Origin: Pseudisothecium myosuroides
Taxonomy: Eukaryota > Streptophyta > Bryopsida > Hypnales > Lembophyllaceae
DNA: 64,000 nucleotides
Assembly: GCA_951799445.1 (NCBI GenBank)
Contig: OX637287.1
Span: 31,576,224 to 31,640,223, forward strand
Direction of reading: 5' to 3'
In this document: piece by piece, positions 11,059 through 23,700 of the stretch
How positions within the stretch are numbered: position 1 is the first letter of the stretch
Layout of the letters: each line of letters begins with the position of its first letter
Position numbers and translations under genes: made by a program
The notes under the pieces: generated by a model
Databases searched by the model: none
Told to the model about the DNA's origin: nothing
The model's input: the letters and a program-made list of their open reading frames with translations, nothing else

Positions 11059-12347
11059 TGTGAGCTCCCAATTTGTCACTTGGGACTCGTAGAATTATTT
11101 TTTTGGAAATTTGCAATTTAAAGTTGATAAAAGTATACAAAAATCCATAAAAAGAGTGTAGAACTGAAATAGGGTTGTGTCATACCCATTATAGTATTTG
11201 GTCTAGATTTGTGTTTTTTACTTAGAATCCCCCAAACCTTGCCTAAAAATAGTATAGGAATAACAAAAAGGTTAGATTTGGAGAATTCGAGTCACACAGC
11301 CCCAAAAGGGCTAAATCCCACCATGAATGTGGCGATTCATGGCTAGGTCGGTCCGAGGGTTCCACAGCGAGGCCACTAGGTCGGGTCCTAGAGTTAGATT
11401 TAGAATTCCCCATTAGATCGACGAATTCCCAAAATCCCGATTGTTAGCATGCAGGAGCCACTCACGCAAGACCGGGCTTGTGGAGGAATCTACAGCCCAA
11501 GGATGGTGTTCTAGGGTGAATCCCATGCCAGGAGTCCACCGGTGAAATCGGTTCACCAAGATTCCTCCACCTGCAGAAGATTCCCGCACCGTCGCTACTT
11601 CAAGGAGATGTCCAGTTTAAATCTCCATTGACCAATCGTGCCAGGTACGGAAACACACCCGCACGTCTTTCATGCGACTCCCTGAGAGGTCACGTGAAAA
11701 ATCCCGGCATCTTCCGACTTGCAGAAGAACCTTTTTCCGGGTGGTCAACCCTCCTAACCTCCAACGGGAATTTCATGGAAATTACCCAGGTTACAATAAA
11801 ATCTCACTAAAAATTAGACTAGCTTGTTTTATGTTAATAATGCGCTCCGTGAAGTTTCACGACATTCCGATAGCGACAAGTACCCGAACCGGCGAGATTC
11901 CTTGGGAATTAACCACGTGGCGGGGTCCCCGCCACGTTGACCGGCATTCCGGGACCATACGATGGCGAAACGAAGTCAACCAAAAGCCCTTCCCAACTCT
12001 CTCGCATCTACCGGAGACCCTAGGCTATTCACATTTCTCAAAATAGGAGACCCCCAAGATCTAGGATTTTACCACGATTTGATTTTTAAACTAAATTAGC
12101 CTACGATGGGTTTTTGGCCTCGGTACGGGGGATAGGGGGATCTAGGACTAAACACGGCGTTCTGGATCCAACGGTACAATCCGTTCGGCGATTGGAGCTA
12201 ATCTCCAAAAGTTAGGATGTTGGTCCAGCATAGATGGTAGAAGTAGAAATTTAGGATGTAGGATGAAAATCTTTGAGGATGAGGATGAAAATCCCCGTTG
12301 ATAAGGTTACCTTAGAACTTTAGATGGAGGGGTGAGCCCTTGGAAAC

Positions 12348-12358
12348 CTATATAAAGG
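12348..12358 (+). promoter_or_regulatory. TATA box of A3
   Basis: CTATATAAAGG lies 1.29 kb into A3. The recombinant copy keeps CTATATAAGG (minus strand, about 31355-31369), while A4 has a mutated form, CTGTATAAGG (about 37172-37182, minus strand). This sets the sense strand of family A. Confidence 0.6.
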
Positions 12359-12759
12359 CCCCATTTCTCTCTTTAGAACACCCCCAATTCTTGTTTTGGG
12401 TCCGTGGGTCCAAGTTATTTTGGATATTTTGGCGTTTGAAGCCAAAAACCTCTACGGTGTTTTCGGAGCACTTTTGGCTCCATTGTTGCTTATTTTCAAG
12501 CTTTGAAGGTCCTTGGGGGTCCTTCTACCTTGCTTTGTGTACTCTTTTGTGAAGTTTTTGGTACTTTGTTGTGAGTGGAGAGCCTCTCTTTCCCTCTTGT
12601 ACGTGTTGTGGTCTAACTTGTGAAGTTTAAGAGTCTTTTTGTATCTTGCACTAATCCTAAAGTCACCCCCCACCGTACCTTGGGGATGCCGCTTTAGGGG
12701 GCCTTTAGCGTGTGAGTTTTGTGTTGCCACGTGGTCTAACTTGTGTGTTTTCTCTTTGT

Positions 12760-13310
12760 GTTTTTTCTTACACCCTCTTCTAATCTTCTCCTTGTTGAGT
12801 GGACCTCCCTCCGAGACGGCGAAGCTTTGAACCTCCTTTGTGCATGTTTTCTAAAGTTATTTCCAAACCCTCTTCTAATCTTCTCTTTGTTGAGTGGACC
12901 CCCCTCCGGGACGGCGAAGCTTTGAACCTCCCTTGTGCATGTTTTCTAAAGTTATTCCAAACCCTCTTCTAATCTTCTTCTTGTTGAGTGGACCCCCCTC
13001 CGGGACGGCGAAGCTTTGAACCTCCTTTGTACATGTTTTCTAAAGTTATTCCAAACCCTCTTCTAATTTTCTCCTTGTTGAGTGGACCCCCCTCCGGGAC
13101 GGCGAAGCTTTGAACCTCCTTTGTGCATGTTTTCTAAAGTTATCCCAAACCTTCTTCTAATTTTCTCCTTGTTGAGTGGACCCCCCTCCGGGACGGCGAA
13201 GCTTTGAACCTCCTTTGTGCATGTTTTCTAAAGTTATCCCAAACCCTCTTCTAATTTTCTCCTTATTGAGTGGACCCCCCTCTGGGACGGCGAAGCTTTG
13301 AACTAGTGAC
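12760..13310 (+). repeat. 94-bp tandem array in A3
   Basis: The word GACGGCGAAGCTTTGAAC starts near 12815, 12910, 13004, 13098, 13192 and 13286, a period of 94-95 bp. Each unit also has TTGTTGAGTGGACCCCCCTCC and TTTTCTAAAGTTATTCC. The other A copies carry fewer and more varied units (30570-30920 and 36385-36720, inverse strand), so this array explains much of the length difference between copies. Confidence 0.9.
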
Positions 13311-15559
13311 AAAGTTGAAGTCCTAAAGTGTGTGTTAAAAGTGTAGACGGCGGAGCTTTGAACCCCCGAGGTGCCAAGAAGTCCTAAAGTTGGTGTTAAA
13401 ACCAATCTAACGGCAAAGCTTTGCACCTCCCTCGTGTTTAGTTCCAAAGTCTAGTTTCCAAGACCTTTGTGGAAACCTCCAGAGTTTAGCTTCCAAGATA
13501 TGTAGGTTCCTTTGCATTTAGTGAAGTTTAGTTGTTCCCCAAGTATTTAGTGAATCTGAGTGTTCCCCAAGTTAGTGTGTCTAAGTTGCTCCCCAAGTGT
13601 TTAGTGAGTCTGGGTGTTCCCCAAGTTTTAGTGTGACTAAGTTGTTCCCCAAGTTCTATTTTCCCCAAGTCTTATTTTCCCCAAGTTCTATTTCCCTCAA
13701 GTCCTATTTTCCCCAAGTTCTATTTTCCCTCAAGTCCTATTTTCCCCAAGTTTGTTTTCCCCAAGTTCTATTTTCTCCAAGTTTTATTTTCTCCAAGTTT
13801 TCTTTCCCTTAGTTCACCAAAAATCCAGTTTGTCCAAAAATCCAGTTTTCCCTTAGTAGTCAAGGTCCAGAGCCAAAACAGACCAGATCAAGTCGAGAAC
13901 CAAACAGACCAGATCAGTCGAGAACCAAACAGACCAGATCAAGTCGGGAGCCAGAACAGACCAGATCAAGTCGAGAACCGAACCATACCAGGTCACATCA
14001 TCCAAACATCAAAAGAAAACAAATAAATAAATTATTTATTTATTTTGTTTGAACCCGACCCCCCAGCAGCTAGCCAGCCAGCCGGGAGGCCAGGCTTGGT
14101 CCGGCAGGCAGTTGGGGCCCCAGTTCGGTCCCCATTTTTGAACTCCTTTTTCTTGATTTTTGGTTTCTCTCACACTAGATAAACAAAACAAAGGAAAATG
14201 GGGGGCTGACCTATTGCTAAGTAGGGATTAGGGTCTAAAATCAAAAAGGGAGAAGGGAGAAAAGAGCGGAGCACCACCGTACCTGCACACAAGGAAGTCT
14301 CACCCTCACCAACAACTACAAAACACTCTACACACAATGGAAGAAGGATAGAGAACAATCGAATGAAATAGGGGAGAGGTGAGAGAGACGATAAATAGTG
14401 ACCTAGGCTTAGGCTTAGGTAGGATTAGAAAAGGAAATCTTGAGAATTTGTGGTGACCGTTGGGAGGAGGATTAGGATGACACAAAGGCAAATTGTGTAA
14501 GAGGGTAGGAAGAACATTTAAACCCTTCTCGTAGTTTGAAACCATAGTGTAAGACTCATAAAAGCTTAGGTGGAATAGTGCTAGTGTAGAAGAGAGGGGA
14601 AGAAAGAAAAGAAAAGGAGGAAGGAAAAGAGGGAGTTTAGATCATCAAAAAATTGTAATATTTTCTCAATAAGCGGTGAGCTTGAAGAAAAATTCAAAAC
14701 AAAGCCAAAGACTACCATGGAGCGTGAGGATGTACACGTGGACGTGGACGTGGACGAAGTCATTTCCGACACCGGTAGTGAAGAGGTGAGTTTTTGATTT
14801 AGTCTTTGATGTTTCTCCCTAATTAGCATTTATTTTCCTAATCAGCCCTTAGAGCGTGATTAGCATCCGTGATTAGTGCAAATTAGAAGTTTAGATTCAA
14901 AAGCCTATAGATTAGTGATAGGGGTTTCCGAAAACATCTTATAATTAAGATTTGACCGTAAACTGACCGCATTAGGCTAAGTTAAGCGGTAGGGGGTAGG
15001 ACGGAGGAATTTTGAGTAGAAATCATCCAAAAAGAATCATGGACGGACCTTAGGGGTTTAAATTAGAAAGAGAATTTAGGATTAAAATTAGGGATTAATT
15101 AGCGGTTAGAATTAGAATCAATTTACATTTTATTTCTTAAAGTTAAAATTCTAAGGTCAAAATCTAGAGTTAACTTTGGGAAGTTAAAAAGTAGAATTAA
15201 TTTGGAAGTTTAACTTAGGAGATTAAAATTTCCAATGAAACCTTAGGGTAGTTTAGAAAAGGAAGTTAGGGTTAATTAGGAGTAAAAAATTCCGAGTGGG
15301 AAGTAGAAATTAAAAAGTAAAACTTTGGACTACATTTAGGAGGTAGAAATTACGAGTAGATTTTTAGTTAGAAATAGAGTTAAAATTAGAAGTCAAAACT
15401 CAGAGTAAATTGTGGAAGTAAGTTTAGAAGTTAAGCCCTAGAGTTAAAAGTTGGAATTAAATTTAGGAGGATAACACTTAGAGTTAAACTAGGATTAAAA
15501 CGATAGGATTAAAGTTGGAAGTAGAAAGTCAAAAGTCAAAAGTTAAGATTAAATTTAAA

Positions 15560-16010
15560 GGGTAAATCTTAGAGTTAATTTAGGAGTAAAAACTTAGAGT
15601 TAAAAGTTAAAACATAGAGTTATAATTCAAGGGTAAATCTTAGAGTTAATTTAGGAGTAAAAACTTAGAGTTAAAAGTTAAACCATAGAGTTAAAATTCA
15701 AGGGTAAATCTTAGAGTTAATTTAGGAGTAAGAACTTAGAGTTAAAAGTTAAAACATAGAGTTAAAATTCAAGGGAAAATTTTAGAGTTAATTTAGGAGT
15801 AAAAACTTAGAGTTAAAAGTTAAAACATAGAGTTAAAATTCAAGGGTAAATCTTAGAGTTAATTTAGGAGTAAAAACTTAGAGTTAAAAGTTAAAACATA
15901 GAGTTAAAATTCAAGGGTAAATCTTAGAGTTAATTTAGGAGTAAAAACTTAGAGTTAAAAGTTAAAACATAGAGTTAAAATTCAAGGGTAAATCTTGGAG
16001 TTAATTTAGG
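15560..16010 (+). repeat. 71-bp tandem array in A3
   Basis: CAAGGGTAAATCTTAGAG recurs near 15628, 15699, 15769 (variant), 15841, 15912 and 15983, a period of about 71 bp. Each unit contains AGTTAATTTAGGAGTAAAAA and AAAACATAGAGTTAAAATT. The array sits inside the long A-rich arm that shows the same words in degenerate form in all A copies. Confidence 0.88.
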
Positions 16011-16524
16011 AATAGAAACCTAGAGTCAAAAGTCAAAACATCGAGCACAAGTCGGTAGTTAATATTTAAGAATCAAATTAAAGAAGTAAAATCTAGAGTT
16101 ACATTCCGAAGTTGGAACTTTAGAGGTAGTTTTTAAAAGTAGAATTTCTAGGTGAAGTCTTAGAAACCCAAGATAGTCTTAGGGGTTCATGGAAGGAACA
16201 TAGGGGTTCCCCTTTTTACGTAGTTAGGGACGTTATAAATGACGCCAACTACTCAGTCGACCCTCGACATAGGATAGATAGTTAGGGAGTTCGGATTTCA
16301 CCATCACTCTGAACATCGCAGTTAACTTGTGAGTTACTACATGCATTACCAATTATTCGCTGCCATCTACGACACTTAGGAAACGTTAGCAAAAAAGATC
16401 CATTGCTTGGAAGGCACAGTGGACCGCGCTCACATCACCCCCATATATTAAAAAATGTGGATAAAGGCATAGAACCTGGTCGGTGTTTGCTCTATTACCA
16501 AGAATGGGTAATCTAGCGCCCACA

Positions 16525-16529
16525 AGCCT
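16525..16529. repeat. Target-site duplication of A3, right copy
   Basis: AGCCT, second copy; pairs with 11054-11058. Confidence 0.92.
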
Positions 16530-17779
16530 CTAGACAGCGTGTCTTCCAAGGATTATTGAAAGGGGAAGCGTTGAAGTGGTATCAGGATGTTCCGGAAGTT
16601 ATCCGGAATAACTGGGAGGACCTTACGGATGCGTTTCTTCGGACATTCCGGGAAGTCGGAGGGGAGGCTAGAGCTCTAGGAAGGTTGAGTAAGATGTCAA
16701 TGTGATCCACTAAGTCAGTCAGAAAGTATGGCCAGAGAGTGAAAGCGTTGATGAAGAAACTGACAACGGATGTGTCCCCTAGCATACAAGTAGAGTGGTA
16801 TGTGGCAGGATTTCCGGAAGAAATGGGATTCCAAATCCGGCAGGCTCGACCTGCCACGTTACGAGAAGCTATGGAGACAGCTTAGAATTACGAAAACTCC
16901 GCCCAGTCACTAAGAAGATCCATCAAGAAGAGCGACAGAAGAGAGAACTGGAGCAAGAAGCACCAGAAGAAGGAGAGACGAAGACGGAAGTATTCCGATT
17001 CGGAATCTCCAAGTTCTGGAACCGGAACAGAAGCGTCAACGAGCAACACGGAGAGTTCCGGAGCTGAACAAGAGATGTCAAGCAGACAGTCTTCACGAGG
17101 TCGGGATGAGAAGACGGACCGCGGTAAGAGAGTGATCAAAGTCAAGGTGGAAGAAGAAGACTCCAAGAAATTCATGAAGAACCTCCAGGAGACGTTGGAC
17201 ACCATCAAAGTCAACATCGCGGAAAACCGGAAGCCAAGACGGATCGTACCAACAACACGGACGAATGTCTGGTGTCCAAGGTGCGGACGACCCGGCCATT
17301 TTGCAAGTGAATGTCCTCAAGGACCCCAGAAGTAGATCCACTATGTGGATGAGGAGGGAGTTTACTACACCCTACCGGAGGAAGAATACGAGGAAGAAGT
17401 CAATCCAGTATTCCAAGTCCAAGCGAGTTACGAAAGAGGCAAGGCACCTCAGCAACTGATCCGGACAAACGTGTTTCCACGACCCGGAGCAGGCACATCT
17501 AGTTTAGGTAACTTCCCACCTTCCAGGTTTCCTCCCGGAACTTGTTTTATTTGTGGAAGTCCTGAGCATTACGCCAACACTTGTCCTCACAAAGGACTTG
17601 GTCAAGGAGCACCCCTTGTTCTACCTTGTCAAAATTGTGGAGAGTATGGGCACGGACTTCGTGATTGCCCTAGCCTGCAGCAGGCTAGAACCATTTACAA
17701 ACAAGTAGAAGTTCCACCTCGGGATCAAACCGGACTCAATTACGGTTCTAAGACCGGAATTGAGAATCCGGATAAATGA
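16530..17779 (+). pseudogene. B gag, C-terminal part with three zinc knuckles
   Basis: This continues gag after A3. It opens RQRVFQGLLKGEALKWYQD, the conserved core of retrotransposon gag, followed by a Lys/Arg/Ser-rich stretch and three CCHC zinc knuckles: CPRCGRPGHFASEC (about 17275), CFICGSPEHYANTC (about 17542) and CQNCGEYGHGLRDC (about 17630). These bind the element's RNA. Stops at 16703 (TGA), 16883 (TAG), 17333 (TAG) and 17777 (TGA) interrupt one otherwise continuous frame. The same frame runs on into pol without a shift, so B makes one gag-pol polyprotein. Confidence 0.87.
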
Positions 17780-17788
17780 CAACCAAGG

Positions 17789-20779
17789 GTGGAACTTCCG
17801 GAGAAACAAGTAGAAGTAGTTCATAGAGTAGAAACCCGGAGTTCCACCAAGAACCGGGATGAAAGACGTAGGAAGAGAGAAAAGAAACGGAAAGAAAAAT
17901 CCGGATTAGATACCTTGCACGAGGTACCGGATTCGAGCGATTTTGATCGCTCAGTAGTTCAGCCAGTTCTACACCCCGTAGTAGATTTAGAAAAAGGGGT
18001 GGCTCGCCGCCCCCTTCCTTTCGATATTAGTGATCAAATCAGGACGAGTCTAAATGATTCCGTAGTAATCCCGGAAACTATTTCGAGAAAGGTCACATTT
18101 GATGAAGTTCCGGTTGTGACCAATCCGGAACTCAAGGTGGACGAGTATGATATCCTGCAAGATATCAAAGATCAGAAGGCCAATGTCACCATTGGGCAGC
18201 TTCTCCACGACAACGCCAATTACCAGAAGATGATCCGGGAAACATGGACCAAGAAACGGAGAAGAAGACTGAAGTTACCCTCGATTGTTGTCAACTTTTT
18301 CCAAGTGGAGGATTACGGAGCACCTGAATTGGAAGTTGAAGTGGGAGGATGCATGATACCTGCAGTACCGGTCGATGGAGGATCCGGAGTCAACTTGATG
18401 TTAAAAGAAACGGCATTTGACCTTGGATATATGTCCTTCCAAGCCACCGACCAAGTACTCCGGATGGCGGATTAGTCTCGTGTGCATCCGGTAGGAAGGC
18501 TATCACAAGTTCCTACCCGGATAGGTACGGTTACCTACCTCCTAAACTATGTCATCATCCGGGTCAGCCAGGGAAGACCCTTCCCCATGTTGCTTGGAAG
18601 ACCATGGCTGTATGCAGCCAGAGTTTTAGCGGATTGGGGAGCCAAGGAATTTGTGATTGGAAAACCAGCAATCCGGATTCCCTGGAAACACGTGGAGCAT
18701 CTTGGAGAAACCAACAAGTCAGATGGATACACCACGGATTGGTCGGATCCGGAAGATTCAGATTCAGTCCCCAGCTATTTTACGTCTGCCACAGAAACTG
18801 ATTTTGAGTTTCCGGAACCAATGGTAGAAATCGGAACAGAGGAGCCGATTGATGAAGGGAACATTGTTCCACAAGAAGATCGATCCATGGGAGAAGTGGA
18901 TGTGCCACTTTCCTTTGGATGGATCAGACAGCAGATCAGGGATGGTAGCATTCCGTCCATTGGTTTAAACGGACAGGATCCGGAAATTACATAGAGTGAC
19001 ATTCAAGTGGGAGCAGAAGAGGCTACCCCGGAAAGAATCAAGGTTGTCGTAAGTCCCTCGGATTATGACAAGGTCGAAGTTGTTTCCGGAAAGTCCTTCT
19101 TTCTCAGCAACTCCATGACGGAATCGGAAAAGAAGGAGTACACCACCCTTCTCAAAGACTATATGGATGTGTTCGCTTGGGTAGCATCTGACTTAACGGG
19201 CATTCCGGCGGAACTAGGAGAGCACCGGATCGACCTCACGGAAGGAGCAGTTCCGATTCGACAGCGCCAGTACCGGCTGAATCCCAGATATTCAATCATG
19301 GTGAAAGAGGAGATTGACGCCTTCTTGGAGGCCGGATTCATATATCCAGTCCACAACTCGGAATGGGTTTCTCCAATCGTGGTCGTACCAAAGAAGGCAG
19401 GACCGGAAGGGAAGGTCAGGATCCGGGTGTATCAGGATTTCCGGAAGTTGAATACAGCTACCCGGAAAGACTACTTTCCTCTACCTTTTACTGATATTAT
19501 CTTAGATCATGTTTCTGGAAACGAGTGCTATAGTTTTTAGGACGGATTCTCAGGGTATAATCAAGTCTTCATCCGGTTGATAGATCAACTAAAGACTACC
19601 TTTACGACAGAATGGGGAACTTTTGCTTTCATCCAAATGCCGTTTGGGTTATGCAATGCTCCGGGAACGTTTCAGCGACTCATGATGGATATTTTTCGGG
19701 ACTTCCTTAGGTATTTCTTGGAAGTATTCATCGACGATTTTGCAGTATTCTCGTCCCGGACAGATCATCTTGAGTACTTACGAAAGACATTTCAAAGATG
19801 TAGAGAGACGAACCTCAAACTACATCCGGGAAAATGTTTTTTCGGTATGCAATCCGGAATTTTGCTCGGACACGTAGTAAGCTGGAAAGGTTTAGAGGTC
19901 GACATAGATAAAGTAAAAAGCTATGATCGCCTTAGTCCCTCCAACTTGTATACGGGAGATCCGTGGCTTTCTTGGATGCGTGGGGTACTATCGAAGTTTC
20001 ATTGAAGGATACGCCCGGAAAGCAATCCCTTTAGCGGAACTGTTGAAAAAGGATACGGATTTTACTTGGAATCCGGAAAGACAGCAAGCTTTCGAAAGCT
20101 TGAAGGCAGCTTTGGTAAAAGCTCCGATCTTGTCTTCACCAGATTGGTCCAGGGACTTTCATGTAACCTTGGACGCTTCCGGATGGTGCCTAGGGGCCAT
20201 TCTTTGGCAATATGACAAAGACCAACGGGAGTGCCCATTATACTATTTAAGCCGGCAAATGAGTTTGGCGAAACGGAAGTACACCACTACTGAAAGGGAA
20301 GCCTTAGCAGTGATTTATGCTTGCAAGAAATTCCGGCATTACTTGCTCGGATACCGGATCGTATTCCATACGGATCACGACTCTCTGAAGTACCTGGTCA
20401 ACAAACCGGATCTTTCCGGACGAATCGCAAGATGGGTACTGTTGCTTCAGGAGTTCAATTACGAAGTAATAGTTAAATCCGGAAAGTCCAATGCAAATGC
20501 TGACTTCTTGTCAAGACAGAGAGGGACTATTGCACTGGGAGACATTTCCGCCAATTTTCCAGATGAGTTTCCGGAAAGGAAGGAGGAAATGGTCTTCCAT
20601 TTAGAAGAGGGAGGCGCTTCAGACTTTCGGGATATCATTACGTATCTAACGGAACAGCGATATCCGGAAGGGCTGAATCGAGAAGAGAAGAGTGTCTTCC
20701 AGAAAAAGGTGGCTCCTTACTCATTGATTAAGGGAACCTTGTTCAAAATGGGGACAGATGACCAACTCAGAAGGTGCTT
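17789..20779 (+). pseudogene. B pol: protease, reverse transcriptase, RNase H
   Basis: This continues the gag frame. The aspartic protease motif is VPVDGGSGVNLML (about 18368). The reverse transcriptase shows HNSEWVSPIVVVPKK, MPFGLCNAPGTFQRLM (about 19638) and the catalytic FIDDFAVFS (about 19729), where FIDD stands for the usual YxDD. RNase H shows LDASGWCLGAILWQ, TTEREALAVIYACKKFRHYL and FHTDHDSLKYL. Stops at 18473, 18992 and 19538 (all TAG) and a frameshift near 19922, between reverse transcriptase and RNase H, disable it. Solo LTR C1 cuts the gene at 20779. The clade is Athila/Tat-like within gypsy by primer and layout, but this was not tested. Confidence 0.92.
20775..20779. repeat. Target-site duplication of C1, left copy
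   Basis: TGCTT matches 24286-24290. The duplicated bases are pol codons of B. Confidence 0.92.
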
Positions 20780-23700
20780 TGTTGTACGCGCAATCTAGGC
20801 GTAAGTATCCTTAACACCAAAAAGATGATAAGATAACACGAAATATCGTCCCAGGAGATTCTAGTATGTTTCAGCAAGCTAAGGAGTATCCGAGTTGTAA
20901 TCCAAACAACAAAACCCCAAGCAACACCTCTTTCTTTTCCTATTTCTGACACAATGGTCTTCCGGATCCCAATCAGGATCTATCCCTTTCCGGTTTCCGG
21001 TTTGATCCGGATTTCGGGTCTCACTTTTTAACTTCAACTGGTTTTCTATTCCCCTGTTTTACCCTCAGGGTGTCCGCATTTGATCTTTAGAGGGGTAGGA
21101 ATGCACCACTCATAGACATCTATTTCTCTGCACAAAACTTCACACAAAACAATCCTAACCGAGTTTTTATTGTAGAATAGAGAAAGTCATAATCCTCACA
21201 ATTCCCCAGGTAGCTTGCCCGGAAAAACAGGTCACTCAGAATTGCATCCTTCCACTTCTACTACAACGACAGATCAAGACAACCGGAACTGAAAGAGATT
21301 CGTGCATCTATCTACCAGACTGATCCTATGGTTGGCAGACCTTCCGGTGAGTGGGGATTTTCCGCTGGCGGTCGCTTATCTCCGCTCGGAACCCTCCCTG
21401 GATTTCGAACTCGCATCCGCACCACTCCTTAGAACCGGATCACCATTACGGCAATTTAAAGGTACCACGCGCAAGTCCTTACTCACAAGTCTAGTAAAGT
21501 TTCCTCACAAACTTACTCGCTCAAATCAGGTTCAACTAATTCTCAACCCGGATTCCCCCTCACCCGCCCTCTCTCACACTTTCGACACTCCATAAACGAC
21601 TCAAGAAAACGCACACATAGCCAAAAATCCGAATGTCCACTTAGTGGCTCAGATTAGAGAAAAGAGAATATGAACATAAATTAATGCACACAAAATGGGC
21701 AAGGCTGGAATGAAAGGGCAACAAGTTGCCTTCCACTTAAAAAGCCCAAACAAAAAGCCAAAAAAAGAACACCTGAAAATCCAGGTGACCAATCAGTAAC
21801 CAACCGTAATATCCGGAAAGTTCAAAGTCAACTACTCCTAAGAATCCGGAACCGGGCCCCACGCACGGAAAATCCGCTCCAGATTAAAAATCCTAATACT
21901 GCAAACATACTAACTACTTTCCCCGCTTTGATTTCTTCGAGCTGCTACTTGGCCCTGCAGGTGGTTTCCTGCTCCCTTTCGGTGGAGTGGACTTCATTGC
22001 AGCCCGGGTCGGAATCTTCCGCTTGATCGGCGGCGGGTCGTCATCCGAGGCCGTCTCATCCCCGGAAGTGAATTCCCCCTTCTCGGACTCCTGGATCATC
22101 TCCACTCTGGTCTCTCTCTCTGGTGAATCGTCTAGCTGAATCGGTGTTGTATTCTTCTTGGGCGATGCCTTCTGCATATGAGGGAAGTCGACCGGATTGG
22201 TTCGAGCCGGGTTTGACAAGGCCCCCATCCGATGGATTAAATCGCTCCGGACGGATGTTCCGGATGTCGGAACGATACTTCTGCTACTATCGGAATCGAC
22301 TTGATACTCCTCGTCTGGCCGAACTTAGTGGTCTTCGTCTGGATCCATGTCTGACTTGGAATAGGTCTTGGGGATGGCTGTAGAACGATCCCTGGCCCCG
22401 GCTTCTGAGGCGTCTTCAACAAGTCGACGTTGGGCAGCTCCGGAAAGTGGGTGAAGTCCAAGGGCTTGTTCGGGTCGAGGTGCCCCAACAGTTATGCCAT
22501 CTCCTTCAAAATTCCTTCCATCCGGGCCTAGAAGTCCACCAAGATGGTTACCACCTTGGACCCGGATAAGTGGCCTGTGCCACTCAGCTGATTGCTGAAG
22601 AGTCGGGATTTGATCACAGCTTCTGAGGGCTGCTCCACCAATGTGGTCAAATTGTGGATGAGTTGGAGAGCTTCCGTCTCCTTCTGCCGTGCAACTGCGG
22701 CATCCGTCTCCGCCCAGTTCACCCGACCTAACAGGTCATCCCTTTCCTTCTCCAAGCTCTTGATCCGCTCGTCCTTCTCACAAAGCAGATCCGGGCTCGG
22801 TAGTCGCCGGATCTCCTTTATGATATCTTCCGGCTCCACCTTCAGCTCCGCAGCAATCCCCAGGATCATATCCGACATGCCAAAGTGCATGTGCTTAGCT
22901 TCCTCCATCCACTGCGTTCCGACGTCGAAGAAGTCCAACTGCATTTCCGATCCCGGGGGCTGACTCGACTCTCCTTTTTCCGGGGTCGACTGTTCCACCC
23001 TCGAGTTCGGATTGGTCGACTTCCTTCTCTTCTCCCGTTTGTCGACCAGGTCCTGCTGCTGCGGTTCTTCTTCTTTGTCGTCGTCTTCTTCTTCTTCCTC
23101 CTCTTCTCCCTCGATTGGAGTATCCGGTGGAATTTCGTGCGTGAGACCATACTTCACGATTTCCAATCCGGTGTTGTAAATCACCACCTCTTCACTAGTC
23201 AGCACCTCCTGATGGTGGTACAGGTGAAACAGGTACGGACTCAGAAGACTCGGCTTCCCCTTCCCTACGTGCAACACCAGTTTCTTCACTATACTGGCTA
23301 GGACTTTCCCCCAGTGGACTACCTTATCTTCTAAAGCCCCAAAGATAGTGTTGGCCACCGTAACCATAACTCGGGTGGACTTTTCCGGATACAAGATCGG
23401 AATCAAAAATTCCAACACCCGTTTTTGCCTAGCGTCCTTACAGTCACTCACGGGGTATCCGTCCTTAGTGGTAACCGGATTACGGAACTTCCCAATCCCG
23501 TATGTCTCTACCCGAGAACCTAATCCGGACCCGTTCTTCTCGAACCCGTATACGTCAGTCCATACATCCGCTGTCCATGCTCCGGGTTGGCCTCTCTCAG
23601 TCAACTCAAACTGATTTGGGACCCCTGAGATCAGTTGCTCCAGCATCTCCGGGTCCTTAACATTCCACGGTCGGTGGATCAAACCTACGCACCCCATCCG

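Larger units (their letters stand above)
11059..16524 (+). mobile_element. A3, complete giant solo LTR (5466 bp)
   Basis: This is the only family A copy in plus orientation and the longest. It begins TGTGAGCTCCCAATTTGTC, ends CTAGCGCCCACA and is flanked by AGCCT. The TG...CA ends, 5-bp duplication and TATA box near 12350 fit an LTR left alone after LTR-LTR recombination. No open frame of interest is present. The order is a conserved 1.3-kb U3-like arm, the TATA box, a 94-bp tandem array (12760-13310), Pro-like CCCCAAGTT repeats (13530-13810), a GACCAGATCAAGTCGAGAACC repeat (13870-13990), and a 2-kb A-rich arm with a 71-bp array (15560-16010). An alternative is a non-autonomous DNA element, but the inverted similarity of the ends extends only about nine bases (TGTGRGCKC). 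Confidence 0.8.

Noticed and set aside
12760..13310. CRISPR-like array
   Set aside because: The whole 94-bp unit is repeated with no unique spacers, and the setting is a plant LTR. The 71-bp, 64-bp and 34-bp arrays fail for the same reason.
11059..16524. Family A as a DNA transposon with terminal inverted repeats
   Set aside because: Inverted similarity of the ends is only about nine bases, no transposase is present, and the 5-bp duplication, TG...CA ends and TATA box fit an LTR better. Not fully excluded.
22592..23301. Plus-strand open frames inside C1
   Set aside because: They are antisense to the conserved LTR-encoded frame, which aligns across C1, C2, C3 and B.
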